64,000 nt of DNA. Source: Diadema setosum (Eukaryota; Echinodermata; Echinoidea; Diadematoida; Diadematidae). Position 1 is the first letter of the stretch. Every line of letters begins with the position of its first letter. Positions 1 through 12,230 of the stretch are shown here, in pieces. The stretch is taken from contig CM067069.1 of NCBI GenBank assembly GCA_033980235.1, forward strand, positions 18,375,650 to 18,439,649, written 5' to 3'. Position numbers and translations under genes: made by a program. Under the pieces are notes generated by a model. The model was given only the letters and a program-made list of their open reading frames with translations. It was not told the DNA's origin and did no database searches.

Positions 1-472
1 TGTATTGGTATAAGAGTTGTTAAAGTTTGTCCAGCAGAATCGGAATGGCATTCCTGTTATACATTTACATGTTTAAGAAAACATGTAGTGATTTCAGTGA
101 TATTTTGACACTTGTGTGTTGTTGTTGTTGTTGTTTTGAACCTACTGGTAGGTAATCATTCTACAAATTGTCCAGTAAGTAGGCCTAATTGTTCATATCC
201 CTGCAGGATATGTGTAAGTCATAATGTAACGTCCCATTTTTTTTAAAACAAAGATACAGACAAAATTATGAAGGATGACGTACTTAGTAACAATTTCAGA
301 TAGAAATTTGTGTCAGAGATGTAGAAACATATCGACAGAGAAGTATATTGACAATTAGATCTTGGAGAATGTAACGCACAATTAGGGAAACTGAACTTTA
401 CTTTGTTACCTAATTAGGGCTGTTGTCGACCACAGCATGGATACTCGTTATTGTGTTGCGGAGCATGTGTAT

Positions 473-531
<59 letters not shown>

Positions 532-2940
532 TGTGTGTGTGGTGCTAGTGCACATTTCTTTTGGCTCTTTGCAACAGGAAACGAAGAAGTAATTTGGAGA
601 ACCCCCTCGGGTTGAGGCGGGAGAGAGAGAGTATTTGGGAGAAGAGTCCCGGGCTCGGATTCGGCTGGGAGCCTCCGTGTTTATGCCCCCGTTGCCCTCA
701 CCCGACGTCCAACCCCCCCTTTTTTTTTTAACTTTCCAAACGCTGTTTGCGGCCGACCCGTGGAATGCCTGATAGACTCCGTGTGTACACACGCGGCTTA
801 CGTGTAAATATACAGAGTTTCTAGGCAACACTTGAGAGAAGAGGAAAGAGGCAGCCTCGAAAGAGGAAAAGCACCAAGTTCAGAAACGGCCTATACAGGA
901 AGATTGTTTATTCCAATGGCTTCCTATTTGTGCTATCTTTTCCCTCCCCGACTTGCACACACATACACACACTCCATCTCCCTCTATCGGTCCCTCCCAT
1001 TCTCTCTCTCTTCCACATCTTCGTTTCTTCTCATCCTCTTTTTGGAACCACGAATGAAGGCGGGAGGGGAGGAAAAGTTATTGAGATAGGGGAAAAAGAG
1101 GATGAAGTTTCAATTTTGATGGAAACCATGTGTGTGGCTAAAACATTGTGCTCCACCAAAGAAAAAGAAAAAGAAAAAAAGGTAGCGGGGCAAGTGATGC
1201 CAAAGCGAGCAAGATCAAGAACTCATAAATTTGGGGAGGGGGGGATTTTGTTTATTCAGGGATATTTGTGAGGTTTAAAAGGCTGATGGGTATTGTGATT
1301 TATTAATTTGATGAGCCAGCCTCGTTACACTGGATGCTATTGTCATATTTTCTCCCTACCGCGCGCACCTATCCATTCCTTCACTTCTCCAATTGATTTC
1401 GAAGACTGCCAAGATTCTTGAAATGCCGCCAAGAGGAACCAAACAAACGGGAGTCTCGCTCCCCCAGCAAAGCAAGCTGATCAAAAAATGGAGAGGTACA
1501 TAATAGTCTGTACATTGCGTGATGTCTTCTACCATACGCTGTCGAATTTTAGTGCTAAATAACTAAAAGATCAGACAACTGAAGTCACGTGCGAGGTACT
1601 GGTAAAACACATTTTGTGAGGCTTTATGCTATAGCGAAAATGTGCCCATTATATCAGCAAAGAATGTGAACGTCTTCTTTGCTCATGGCATAACTACTTG
1701 GAGGACAGAACAACCAGGGTAGGAAAATGGCAAAGAAAAAAGGGGGTCATAAAAATCTGCAAGTCTACAGTTTTGGCCATCTATCACCCATCCCCATGGG
1801 TCAAAGTCGAGCCATGTCAGCTGAAATTAGCCGCCATGATTGGACCCAAAAGGGGGTTGATGTCTTTTATGGTATCCTTGACAGGTCAAATGAGAAGTGA
1901 AGTTTTTCAAAGGGGGAAATTATTCATTGTTATTCTTTCACCGCGAGACAGTTCGGATTGATAGATGTATATTTTATGAATTACTCATTTGATAGCTTAT
2001 AAATTTTTCATTACTTCTAACATGAGAAGGCGTAGTGAAGGCATTGCACTGTAAACAATGATGAAATTGAGGTAATCCAACGAGATTTGCTTGATACTTT
2101 GACAGTGCTGAAAGTGCATTCATAAATAGAAAATTCAATCTGTCTGAGATGTTTTTGTTACAACATTCAAAATCTGAGTGACTCATTTTCTCTACTGTAA
2201 AGTAATAGATATCATGTCAAGTTTAGATGCACATTGAATTTAAGGTATTTACCAAGTTGTTTCTGCAACATCATCACAGTATAAACATAGTGTCATTTGA
2301 GAGCTTTTCACTAAAATACTTTTACTTTGTTGCAACTTCAGTACTTTCAGCAGTATCTGGCAAGGATAGGTTCTTGCAAAACCCAGTCCAATACTCTCAC
2401 ATTAGGTGGGCAATAATACATTCCAGACATTTTTATGGTTTTCAGAACTGTATATTGGGTGGGGGGTGGGGATGAAGTGATATCAAAATTAAATTTTCAG
2501 CTGACTTCCTGCAAGAAGAAGCTGGATCAATGTCAAAGCCAGGTATGGATGGGAAAGTTGCTGTCAGTTTTTATGGTAGTCTACATAGGTGTGTTTTGCA
2601 TCAAAGTCATCGAAAGCTTTTTCAGCTAATTCAGTCGTACCATAAATCATTCTTTCTTAGCCCAGAAGAGTTTTGCAGAAAGCTCCAGTACGACTTTGTT
2701 GGGGAAGCGTATCAAACACGTGCACCCCGTTGGCACGAGGTTTGTGGCAAAAGGAGTGACAAATGCTTGGTTAGGACGTACAATGTAATATGTCTGCTAA
2801 GTTTATTAGGCAGCACCAATGTGAGTGGTATGACCTGAATTGTATTCCATCAGTCTGGTCTTACAGTAGGCATTACTAATGATACTATTTTGTGGCTTTC
2901 ATTTTTTGTGTGTGTGTGTATTCGATTTTTTTTTCTTTTG
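1..2940. other. Non-coding, part of large PBX intron
   Basis: No exon or RNA gene is recognisable. The stretch holds a (TG)n microsatellite at 465-541, a GC-richer purine/pyrimidine-biased part at 590-1260 with open frames on both strands that match no family I know, and otherwise AT-rich unique-looking sequence. The intron assignment follows from the missing PBX N-terminal exons and is an inference. Confidence 0.6.
465..541. repeat. (TG)n microsatellite
   Basis: About 77 nt of nearly uninterrupted TG/GT dinucleotides with a few A interruptions at the start and near 523. Alternating purine-pyrimidine tract, potentially Z-DNA forming. Confidence 0.95.
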
Positions 2941-5164
2941 ACGCCAAACAGCGTGACTTCAAGTGCATGAGTCATGGGCACAGCCAAGATCAGTGGGCTT
3001 ACGGAGCAAATCGCGTCGGGCTAAAATAAGTCCCATTTTAAGCCCGTACCAAATTGGTTTAAACCACACTTTCAGATAATTATAGCCAAGTAGAAAATCT
3101 CCTCCCTGTCTTTTAGTGTCAGTGTTGCTAAAACTGTGCCGGGGGAAGGAGGGCGCCCTCATCCATAGCACAGATATCTTAGGAAGGGGAGGAAAAAGAG
3201 TGGCATCGGAGTGAACGTTGTGGCCACTGCTTGTCTCCTCATTCGACTCGCCAGAAAGATGCAAGTTGGTAAAGGGTTTCCCTAGCTGCATCGGCCTCGT
3301 ATTCGCCTCGTCCCTACGTGCCATTGCTGGGTCTGTGCATGGTCTGCCCACCGCCAGCCTGTAGAGGAATGAAGAGACAATGAAGAAGCTAAGGGGGTGA
3401 AAGTTCAGCGATTTCTTCCTCCTTTCATTGGTGGCAGTTTGCCCCATGCACTGGTGAAGAGAGAGAGAGAAAAAAAACTATTATGATCTCAAGGACTGGA
3501 AACTTTTCCCCGTGATCGGTTGATGTGCAAGTGACCAAACCGACAGCCACTTGAAGTGGCGGTGAAGTTTTGTTTGTACGGTTTTAATAAGCCCCCTCTA
3601 GGGTGACTTTTGTTTTAGCGGCACGTGCAGAAACAACCTCTCACAAGAGGTGGTGTGATGTTACCGTGGTGTGACAGGACATGACAAAAGATGGCACGGC
3701 TGTTTAACCCTATTCCAACCGAGGGCAACAATGTCACATACAAAAGCATTGTCACTTTGTGCAAAAGGGATAGAATGGAGTGCTTTAACAAACATCAAGT
3801 CCACTATTCTCTTCCTGCAAATTGTTATCACAATGAAATGAGCTGCAATTTCTTCTTTTTTGGGGGGGAGGGGGAGGGAGGATGGGCCTCATAGTAAAGG
3901 AGGAATGAATCTCACAGGAGGGCAATGTTGTCCGTACGTAAACATTTCCCATGTTTCTCCTCCAAATGGTTGGCTACACATCATGGAGACCTGATGTCTG
4001 TACTATTGACTAATTGAAAATGAGGGTGTCGTAAAAGAGAAAAAAAAATAAGAGAGATGAGAGATAGGAGAAGGAGAACAAGAGTAATCCAGATGCTGGG
4101 GGTTTTTCCCCAGAGAGCATTTTTTTCCCCCCCTCCTAATTAACGAGATGAAACTCCGTGACCCCAAGATGGCCGCTGGTTCCACCGGCACGCTTTGTAG
4201 CCTCGCGGATTTGTTGCCCATGTTCAGATGTTCTCAATGATTCACTCCCCGCCCCCCCCCCCCCCCACCCGCCCGCAGCTTCAACCCCCCCCCCCCCCCA
4301 CATCCATCTACGTCTGCTCTGTCACATTCCTCACTGTGAATAATTGTGGATGATTGAGAAACTGGTCTTTGATGTCCAGTCCCTCTTCTGCTGTAGCTGC
4401 GAGTAATTATGGTGGGCCTTGTGTGCAAGTACGTAACTTCAAATCTGAATCTGTCTCAAATGTTCCTTGTTTGTATGCAATATGCATCATTTTAAGAGAT
4501 AAACATCATTTTCAGATATTTTGTCAATATGAGAGGATGGCAATAGACTCACAAGTCATCCACTAAAGACTGTGAAGAATTTGTAATTCATTCTTTTTTG
4601 TTTAGCATGAAAAAGGTGAGGAGTGCTATTACAAGTGACAATTATGTTCAATTCACCATGTCAAATTTATGTTGTCCATAGTTCAAAGTCAAATGATGTC
4701 ATCAGTAGACAGGCTAACAATCTTTGGCTGTTTTTCTTTATTTTTTTCCATTTTGGTCTTAATAGCAATTAGATAGCACAGCTGCCTATGCACAAATGAA
4801 AGAAAAATGATCAATTGAGTTTAATGTAACAGAAAAGAAAGAAAGAAAGAAAGAAAGAAAGAGAATGAAAGGATCTTAAGGAGCTAGGAAAGTGGAATTT
4901 GTGAAAAGGACACTGCACACAGCTTTGAGTGAAATGCTGTGTCAGTCAATACAATCAGGGTGAGTCTGGCTTTGGCAATTTGTTGGCGCTGTACATCACA
5001 CTCTGTCCATGGCGGATCAGAAATGATCTGCTCTGAAATATTGCCCGTGAGCCTGATAACGCGGGACAGGTTATTTGCAGACGCATGTGTCGTAATTAGT
5101 TGCCAAGCGGAGTAGGACCGGGGCCGACCTTACAATGGCAAGAAGGGACAAGAGCTCGCAAGGG
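2941..5164. other. Non-coding intron with a GC-richer unique block and C homopolymers
   Basis: 2941-3450 is a non-repetitive, CpG-containing block with an open frame on the minus strand and no recognisable domain. Two C runs (4252-4266 and about 4285-4299) sit inside a C-rich stretch. A (GAAA)n microsatellite lies at 4831-4862. No gene seen. Confidence 0.6.
4831..4862. repeat. (GAAA)n microsatellite
   Basis: Seven to eight consecutive GAAA units on the + strand. Confidence 0.93.
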
Positions 5165-5455
5165 GAAGAAGAGGGTGAGTTATAATGTAGGGAGGGGGGG
5201 GGGGGGGAGGGGGAGGGGGGAGAGAAAGGAAGGGAGGGGGGGCAAAAAGATAAGGGTGAGGGAAAGAGATAGAAAATCAAGATTCTGTGAGAAAGATAAT
5301 GATAGTGGTAAGGTAATTTGGTTCCTACTGTTAAAATGTGTGAAGAAAGAGTTGTGTTTCGGGGGGGGGGGGGTGGGGAAGGATGGGGGTGGGGGGGAAG
5401 GATAGGGGTGAGGGGGGAATGGGGGTGAGGGGGGATGGGGGGAAAGAGCCACATT
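5165..5455. repeat. G-rich, purine-biased tract
   Basis: G runs of 6-15 nt recur at 5190-5240 and 5360-5445, separated by a short mixed segment. Several GGG clusters occur within 30 nt, so a G-quadruplex or triplex is possible on the + strand. The opposite strand reads as a false proline/serine-rich open frame. Confidence 0.85.
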
Positions 5456-6077
5456 GATAGAATCGGGAGAATTGACCCGACACCTCAAATTGTCGTTGTC
5501 AAAAGACAATGTGTCAACGTCGTCGTGGAGTGGTGGCCTATTTGTCGGTGGGTATTATGCATATGAGCGATATATATGAGGGGGGCTCGGATCGGCGCTC
5601 CGGCATTGGTGGTGGACGGTTACCGCTCTGCATGCATTATCCCCCGCCGACACCCGACTGAAACAATTGATCCGTCAAGTAGGATAATTCTGCCCTAACT
5701 GGGTCATGATGGGAATACTGACTATCCGATATATTCTCTTTTCTGGTATTTCTGTGTCTCTTTTCCACGTTTCTCCTGCTCACATTTTATGCCCCTCTTT
5801 TTTTTCTCTTGCTCTCCTCTTTTTTGGTGGTGAAAGACCCGTTTTTGGAGCGTGATTTACAATTTGGACGGGCGAAGCGTGTTCTGCAATACTCTGGGCA
5901 TTGCTTCCAGCGGCACTTCTTCCCTGAGTACGTGTATGTCATACTAAGATAATGTGATGGTGCAAGTTCTGGTTGTGTTTAATTTGCTTTTATTTGTGTG
6001 TTTTTTGTATGAAAAAAAAAATAATGGTATTGGCAACATTTCGTGTGCTGATGTCATAATGATCAAACCATCTGGTA

Positions 6078-6093
6078 TGATTGATATTAATCA
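6078..6093. promoter_or_regulatory. Inverted pair of PBX-HOX type octamers
   Basis: The sequence TGATTGATATTAATCA places TGATTGAT (a canonical PBC-HOX composite site) directly against ATTAATCA, the reverse complement of TGATTAAT, another PBC-HOX octamer. Two abutting sites in opposite orientation are far less expected by chance than one octamer (about two of any given octamer are expected in a window this size, both strands). The location inside a PBX intron suggests autoregulation, which is an inference. Confidence 0.4.
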
Positions 6094-6241
6094 GCATTGC
6101 CCTCAGCCGCGCCAGATGAGCGAAAAACAAATAAGGAGGTCGAGAAGATTGGACTCGCCGGGATTTAATGAAGGTGTAGATGTTCGGTCACGGAGGGCAC
6201 CATAGGATATATATACCCCATGCCACGTGTTGATTGTGCAC

Positions 6242-6262
6242 GGGGGGGGGGGGGGGGGGGGG
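6242..6262. repeat. Poly-G homopolymer, 21 nt
   Basis: Uninterrupted run of 21 G on the + strand. Confidence 0.97.
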
Positions 6263-7130
6263 AACGGCCACAGGAAGTAGATTCCCTCTGCGTCTTATCT
6301 CAGCCAAGTCACACTCTATCAGCCGTCTCATTGGATTTTTCGAGCATCTGGGGATTTATGATGAGCCCGATAGCTTCCGGAGTGAGCTACGAACACGTTC
6401 CTTGGATTTTTCCCCCGAGATCTGACTTGTACCATTCATGAATATCTGTACCCTCGTCAATGATGTGACAGCAATATTTATAAGTGGTTTTGTTTTTCTC
6501 AGAATTTTAACAATACCTGTTTTTGTATTAAGTTGTGGAAACAAATCCACATGAATTCTAATCCATGTATTGATTTTGTGTTCTTGTGATTATAGCTGCA
6601 ATCATAAGTACGTAGTATGTGGTGCCTCATCCAAAAACAAACAAACATATATGTATATATGCCATGTATAACATTATTTCTCAGCTATAAATGTACAAGA
6701 TCTATTTTCTGTTCACAATCCCTATGATGTATTTCAGCCTTCATGTAAACATTTTTTTTTTTTTTTTTAGAGTGTGGAGGGACATGTTCCTTTTTGAAAG
6801 ACCAGTGCTATAAAGATGAATGTGTTTGCCATCATATGAGCTGATAGAATTTTTCCCTTGTCCAAAGAAATGGGGAGTGCATTTGTACGTTGGTGTGCTT
6901 GTTGTTGTGGAGTCAAAATTTCTTCTTTTTTTTTACTCCATGCTCTTTGATGGTAGTAATGCATGCATGCCTTCCATCGCAATTTGATGAAGGTGTAATC
7001 TGTTGATCCAAGGGGCTTGACACTGTCATGCCATTGAGAATCAGTACCAAGATACGAGTTTCTGACGATAGAGGGGGGTTCCGGAATGAGCGATACAACC
7101 TTGTTAAGCATCCCATAATGAATGGGAAGG

Positions 7131-9240
7131 GGTGAATGTTTGGAAGATGATTCTGGCCGGGGTCAAATCCCCATCGCCTCGAAGGATATCAGTGCTGCAG
7201 CTCCCGGGCGCAGCCAGCTACCATTCGATTTATGCAACCTCAAAAAAAAAAAAATGATGGCATCACCATTATGAATATTTGAGGGCATGAACGCTTCATC
7301 CCTCGCTCCGTGCATTGGGCATCAGCGAAGACGTTCAAGGAAAAGAAAAGGACGCATCTCAAACCTAGAGTAGGGGTGTGAGATTATTCAGATGTGGTCC
7401 TATAAGCAGGGCCGTGCAGGGGATTTCCAAATTATGCAAGTTGGATCTCGCCTCTTCATTAGCCGCCTCACGCGGCGAGGAATTGGGACAAAAAATTTGC
7501 TCGGAATGGAGAGGGGCCCTTTCTCGAATTCTGGTGGGTCATGAGGGGATCATCAGAGAGTGGTATGTGAAGTGGAGTATGTGTTTCCAATAATTCTTCG
7601 TTAGGTGTTAAAGATTCTTGTTATATGCACCATCATTCTGCGGAGGAGAAAGATTATACAGCCTGTTGGACCCTGCATGCGCAAAGGAGACCAATTGTCA
7701 ATGTTGATACCGAAATAATGCTGCGCTTTGATGGAGTGCCGCCTTAAGTGAATCAGGCAGAGGGTCAGAGCGAGAGCATTTGCTATTTGTGGAGCGAGGT
7801 CTTAGTACGCGCTGTGTCCTTGGATTGTTTGCATTAAAAGCACACCCTTGCATTATAAGAGCTTTGTCCAGTTTGGCAAGAGAGGGCAGCATCCGATGGT
7901 TAATGGCGCAGATACAGTCTTTCTGATGTTGTTCCTTTCAGACCCCCCCCCCCCCAAATATTCTCAGACTATGTTCACTCTGGGGTCATAAAGGGATGGG
8001 GGTGGGGAGGGAGAAGAGGGTCAAAAGAATGGCACTGGCACAACTCATAGTCCCATATACTGATATCTGTGTCATTGTATTGCTCGTCACTTGTCCAAAT
8101 CACCATTGTTTGGAAACAGACAAAGTAAAGTCGGTCTGCTGACTGATAGAGGTCCAAGCTAGTTCTAGTGTGAGCTCCTGAATTGCAGTGGAGCTTGAGA
8201 AAGAGAAAACTTCACCTGGTATCAAGCTTACCTAAAATTGTTTGTATTGGTTGTTGGAAGTCAAAAAAAAAATAGCAGGGGATGCGGAAGAATTTTTGGC
8301 TAACCGCGGCAAAGTGGATGGAACACAATTTTTAGTTCTGCCTAGTAGGAGACAAAAATCATAATAACAGGCCTGCAGCATACAACGCCTCACCTTACTT
8401 AGCTCCTTGTGTAAACATTCCAGCTATAAGAGCGGAGTGGTTGATACCGGACGATGAATTTGACTGGTTCTCCAAGGCCCTGTGTTCTGGACGGGATCGT
8501 GTAATCTCCCAACTTTCTATATACAGAGCGGGTCTCAAATTTCGCCATGGCCTGATTTCATTTTGCTAATAGCGGAGGCCTGTTGTGTGACGGGTTCAGT
8601 GAAGGGTGCTGCCGTTTCTGTTGGCAAAAAAAAAAAGGGGGGAGGAAAAAACAACAACAACAGATCAAGGGAAAGAGAGAGAGAGAGAGAGAGAACCAGG
8701 AATCATAGAACCAGGTCGTTTAAGCCACTGGTCAATGATAAAGATTTGTGCAATATTCATAAATGCTCCTCACCATCTTTCTGTGCTCATAAGCAGTCAG
8801 GATTGCGCCTGGATCATGGAGAAGTACCCGCCGTAACTATGGCAACTCCATGATCTCTAATTGAGTAGGCCAATCTAGTTGTCCCTTTTATTTTTTTTCA
8901 TCTCTTTCTCGCTCACACGTTTTCCTCGATGACATATTGTACCTGGTAGATGTGTTCATTGGTCGGTCTTGTTCTCGTAATGATGACACCTGACATCAGG
9001 AGGATTAGCCAGATATCAGCTCCGCTCTAATTTTGCCGAGATGATGTCCCTCCTTGTTTGGCGTGATAGATTATCTTCCGCTTTCTCATTATTAGAACAA
9101 TGCTAATTTAACATCTTAAGCTGATGTTTCACTCCAGATCCTTTAATTCCTACATCTGTGGCTCTGCTCAATTACTGAGTGTAATAAGTGGAAGAGAGTG
9201 AAATGAAGTCTCGATAAAGAACATATTCAGGAATGACATG
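7131..9240. other. Non-coding intron, low-repeat, regulatory-looking
   Basis: Mostly unique sequence with GC content above the surrounding intron at 7140-7600 and 7690-7900. 8985-9200 is rich in TAAT-core and GATA/TATC motifs. A short (GA)n tract lies at 8671-8693. An RFX X-box-like sequence GTAACTATGGCAAC occurs at 8833-8846. No gene seen. Confidence 0.5.
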
Positions 9241-12230
9241 TGCTAAGTGTGTTTCATCTAAAAATTAAAAAGATATCCCCTGTAATATTGCTGTAGGGTC
9301 GATTGTGATGGAGAGCACTTGTAGAACAGATATATGAGTATATGTGTATGTGTATATGATTATGAAATATACTTTTGTACACATGTATGTGTGTGATAAA
9401 AAGCAGCGTACACGAGTTTGAAATGCTTAGTCCCACATATTGATATTCCTACTAGATCACTGAAGTACGTGCTTTACCACTTTTATCTCTTTGTTTAATG
9501 ACATATTTAGTGTTTCCCAGGTCCATTAATCATTCACAATGGATAGTGTATTTGTCTGTTCACATGAAAAGATCTTATGTCTGATATAACATTATATATG
9601 AAATAATTCAAAAAGCTAACCCGTGCTAAAGTAGATTCTATCTGTTATTGAGTGCTAGATTTTTTTTTTTTTTTTTTTTTTTGAGATATGAAAACAATGA
9701 TGATACAGCCATGCTTGGAAAAGATGTGAGGGTCAAGCCAAACCATGATTTGGAAGAAAATTTTGTCCTGGAAAGCATGAGAAAAAAAAAATGGTCAAAG
9801 CTTCCAAGACGAAAATAGAGCCACATCGCAGCGGCCTGGAGTCAATCTTCATTATGAGCGAAATTGCAAAATTTGTCCCTTGTCCATTTAGTGATTAGAT
9901 ATTCCCCTGTGCTTATTTCTGCCAGTCTTTAGAGCAAGCCCCCCACCGAAGTAAATCACCGCAAAGGCAATCTTAGAGATCACATGTAATTCAACCTTGA
10001 ATGTTTGGCTTGCTTGTTAGGTCTTTAGAGTGATATTATGTTGTGTTTATGGAGCCCCGCGCACTTGCTCGCTCTCTCTTTCTATGCTCACTCCTCCGTT
10101 CTCCCTCCCTCCCTCTCCCTCTCTTTCTATTTCATCTTATTTTCTTCTGGGAGGGAGTTAATGAAATGAAGTAACAATTCCGCATTTTGGTTTCATTACT
10201 CCGCCGAAATGTAGATGTGGTACTGGGTTGGGTGGGGGGGGGGGGGGGGAGATGAGTGGAGGGGGACGAAGCCATTTCTAGCCTGCTACCCCGGAGAGGT
10301 GGGGGTGATGTTGGAGTAAGGGTAGTTGACCCTTAGACCAATACAGAGGCTTCGCGTTTGCTGCGCTGCTATACTGGCCAGCCATTGTGGTCATATGCAG
10401 AGATGACAACCTGAACTCGCAATGCTTCTACCCTTCCCCCCCCCAAAAAAAAAAACAAACAAAAACAAAACAAAAACAAAAACAAAAACGAAGACAGGAC
10501 AACTAGGAAAATGGCTCACACTCTTTAAAGTTTATAGGTTAAGAGAGAGATCATTTGACAGGTCTGTGACATTACACTATTGATCTAAGAAGAAGAATGC
10601 ATGTGTATGTTTTGTGCAAAGTGTGTATGAATATATTATACATATGAAATGAAGCTAAAACCATCATTTTTATATACGAGGTATATATGCATACAACCTA
10701 TTCATATATGGCCATTCAGACAGGTAAAACGTCCTGTGTCTGAACATAATATACGTCATTGATTACTGTAAAAGTAGAAATTTTCGCAGCGGTGAAATTT
10801 TCGCGCATTTCCCGCAACCAGAAACTGGCGTGAAAGTAAAAGCACATGAATATTTTTGCTTGTCATATGTTCCAGTATTTGATGTCTTGATACCACGGAA
10901 TTAAAAACATGCGAAACTCTTCTTACCGGCCGAGCACGAAAAATTAGTCAAGCAAAAATATCCACTTTTACAGTATGTAGGAGAACTCTCTGGTCTGAAA
11001 GGGGGCTGAATGCTGTTACTCATCACATAATGTTTGTGCTGAGTTCTGGCGAAGGGAGAAGGGGTTGGAAATCTTGACTGGCGCTGCCTATACCACGGCT
11101 TTCTGTTATCTGCTTGAGGACAGGCTGTCGTAAGGATTATCGTGGCTAATCTCTCCTTTTTCTAATTTCTGTCCCTGTCCAAAAGCCGCCAATCTCAGAC
11201 CATCAAGATTTGAAATTAGAACAAAAATTGAGAAACAGACAGACAGACAGATAGACAGAGACAGACTGAGACAAAGGCAGAAAAGCAGCATTGCTTATCC
11301 GTAACCTAATGAAATGGTTACAGTTATACAAATATGATGTACATGTCCATATTATTAGAGAGAGAAACCTCACCCCCCCCCCCCCCCAAAAAAAAAAAAA
11401 AAAAGTTTGAATGAAATGGTGTTTGGTTTACAAAAAAAAAAAATCATAATCAGTATCTTATAATGAATGTGTGCAGGGGTGGTTTGGTGTACAAATGTCA
11501 TCAGTGCCAGGCCTCTACTGTACTGATAGCTTGATTGAGTTCATTTCTTCAAACGTGATATGTTGCTTTATATATGTTCATCCTTTTTTATTACGTTGCG
11601 CCCTCGTGTGGCAGTCTCAGCCAGGCCAGACCACTTGACATCGTTGACATCATTCAAATGAGCGGGAAAACAAAATGTGATTGGATTGTATCCATTTCTT
11701 TGTGGTATCACCTCTCGTGGTTTACATTACCATGTCTCCCCCTCCCATTAGATAAGTTGCGTATTTGGAAACGTTGCTATCATTGAGTGGAAGAAAATTG
11801 TAACTTGTGAGGGTAATTCTAAGCACATTACATATTGATGTGTTTTTTTTTTTTAAAGTGCAATTAAGCTTAGATGCACACAGTCTAGATGATGTAATAC
11901 AAGGCTTTTGTTCAGGCAGGGAACAGTTTTAGATTGATTAAAATTTCAGGTAGGTATTGCGATTGAGGAATTCGGACAAATGACAGTTTGGGAAAATCTG
12001 AATGGATTAAATGCTGTTCGCAGAACACAGCATAGCCCCTTGCAAAAATACAGTAATAGATGGCAAGTCAGCATCAAAACCAGATTGAAATCACAACATT
12101 CTTTCATGTATTTCACAGCAAAGAAGGCATGCAGTGAGGCAATGATTGCAAGTGTATCATTTTCTTCAGGACATAAAGTATGCAGTAGAAGACTAGGCTT
12201 CATGGGGGGGGGGGGGTGAGATGTAGAGGG
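9241..12230. other. Non-coding intron with homopolymers and one MITE
   Basis: T22 run at 9661-9682, G run at 10232-10249, C/A composite run near 11373-11404, and a TA-flanked foldback element at 10764-10975. The rest is AT-rich and featureless to my reading. Confidence 0.6.
10764..10975. mobile_element. MITE, TA-flanked TACTGTAAAA family (copy 1)
   Basis: Left end TACTGTAAAAGTAGA and right end TATCCACTTTTACAGTA form terminal inverted repeats; TA dinucleotides flank both ends as expected of a Tc1/mariner-type insertion. About 208 bp between the TAs, no coding capacity, with internal TTTTCGCG motifs. Further copies with the same ends lie at 26693-26914, 38368-38578, 44782-44990, 57319-57527 and 59835-60041. 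Confidence 0.8.

Larger units (their letters stand above)
5456..7130. other. Non-coding intron with candidate regulatory block
   Basis: 5880-6460 is mostly non-repetitive with several CpGs and contains the paired PBX-HOX octamers at 6078-6093. A 21-nt G run (6242-6262) interrupts it. A T run lies at 6752-6769. No exon seen. Confidence 0.55.

Noticed and set aside
2959..3447. 162-codon open frame on the minus strand
   Set aside because: No family resemblance, mixed low-information composition, and no splice or promoter context. Probably chance in a GC-richer segment.
7150..7180. GGGTCAAATCCCC resembling a tRNA T arm/B box
   Set aside because: No A box at suitable spacing and no cloverleaf; a lone match in GC-richer sequence.
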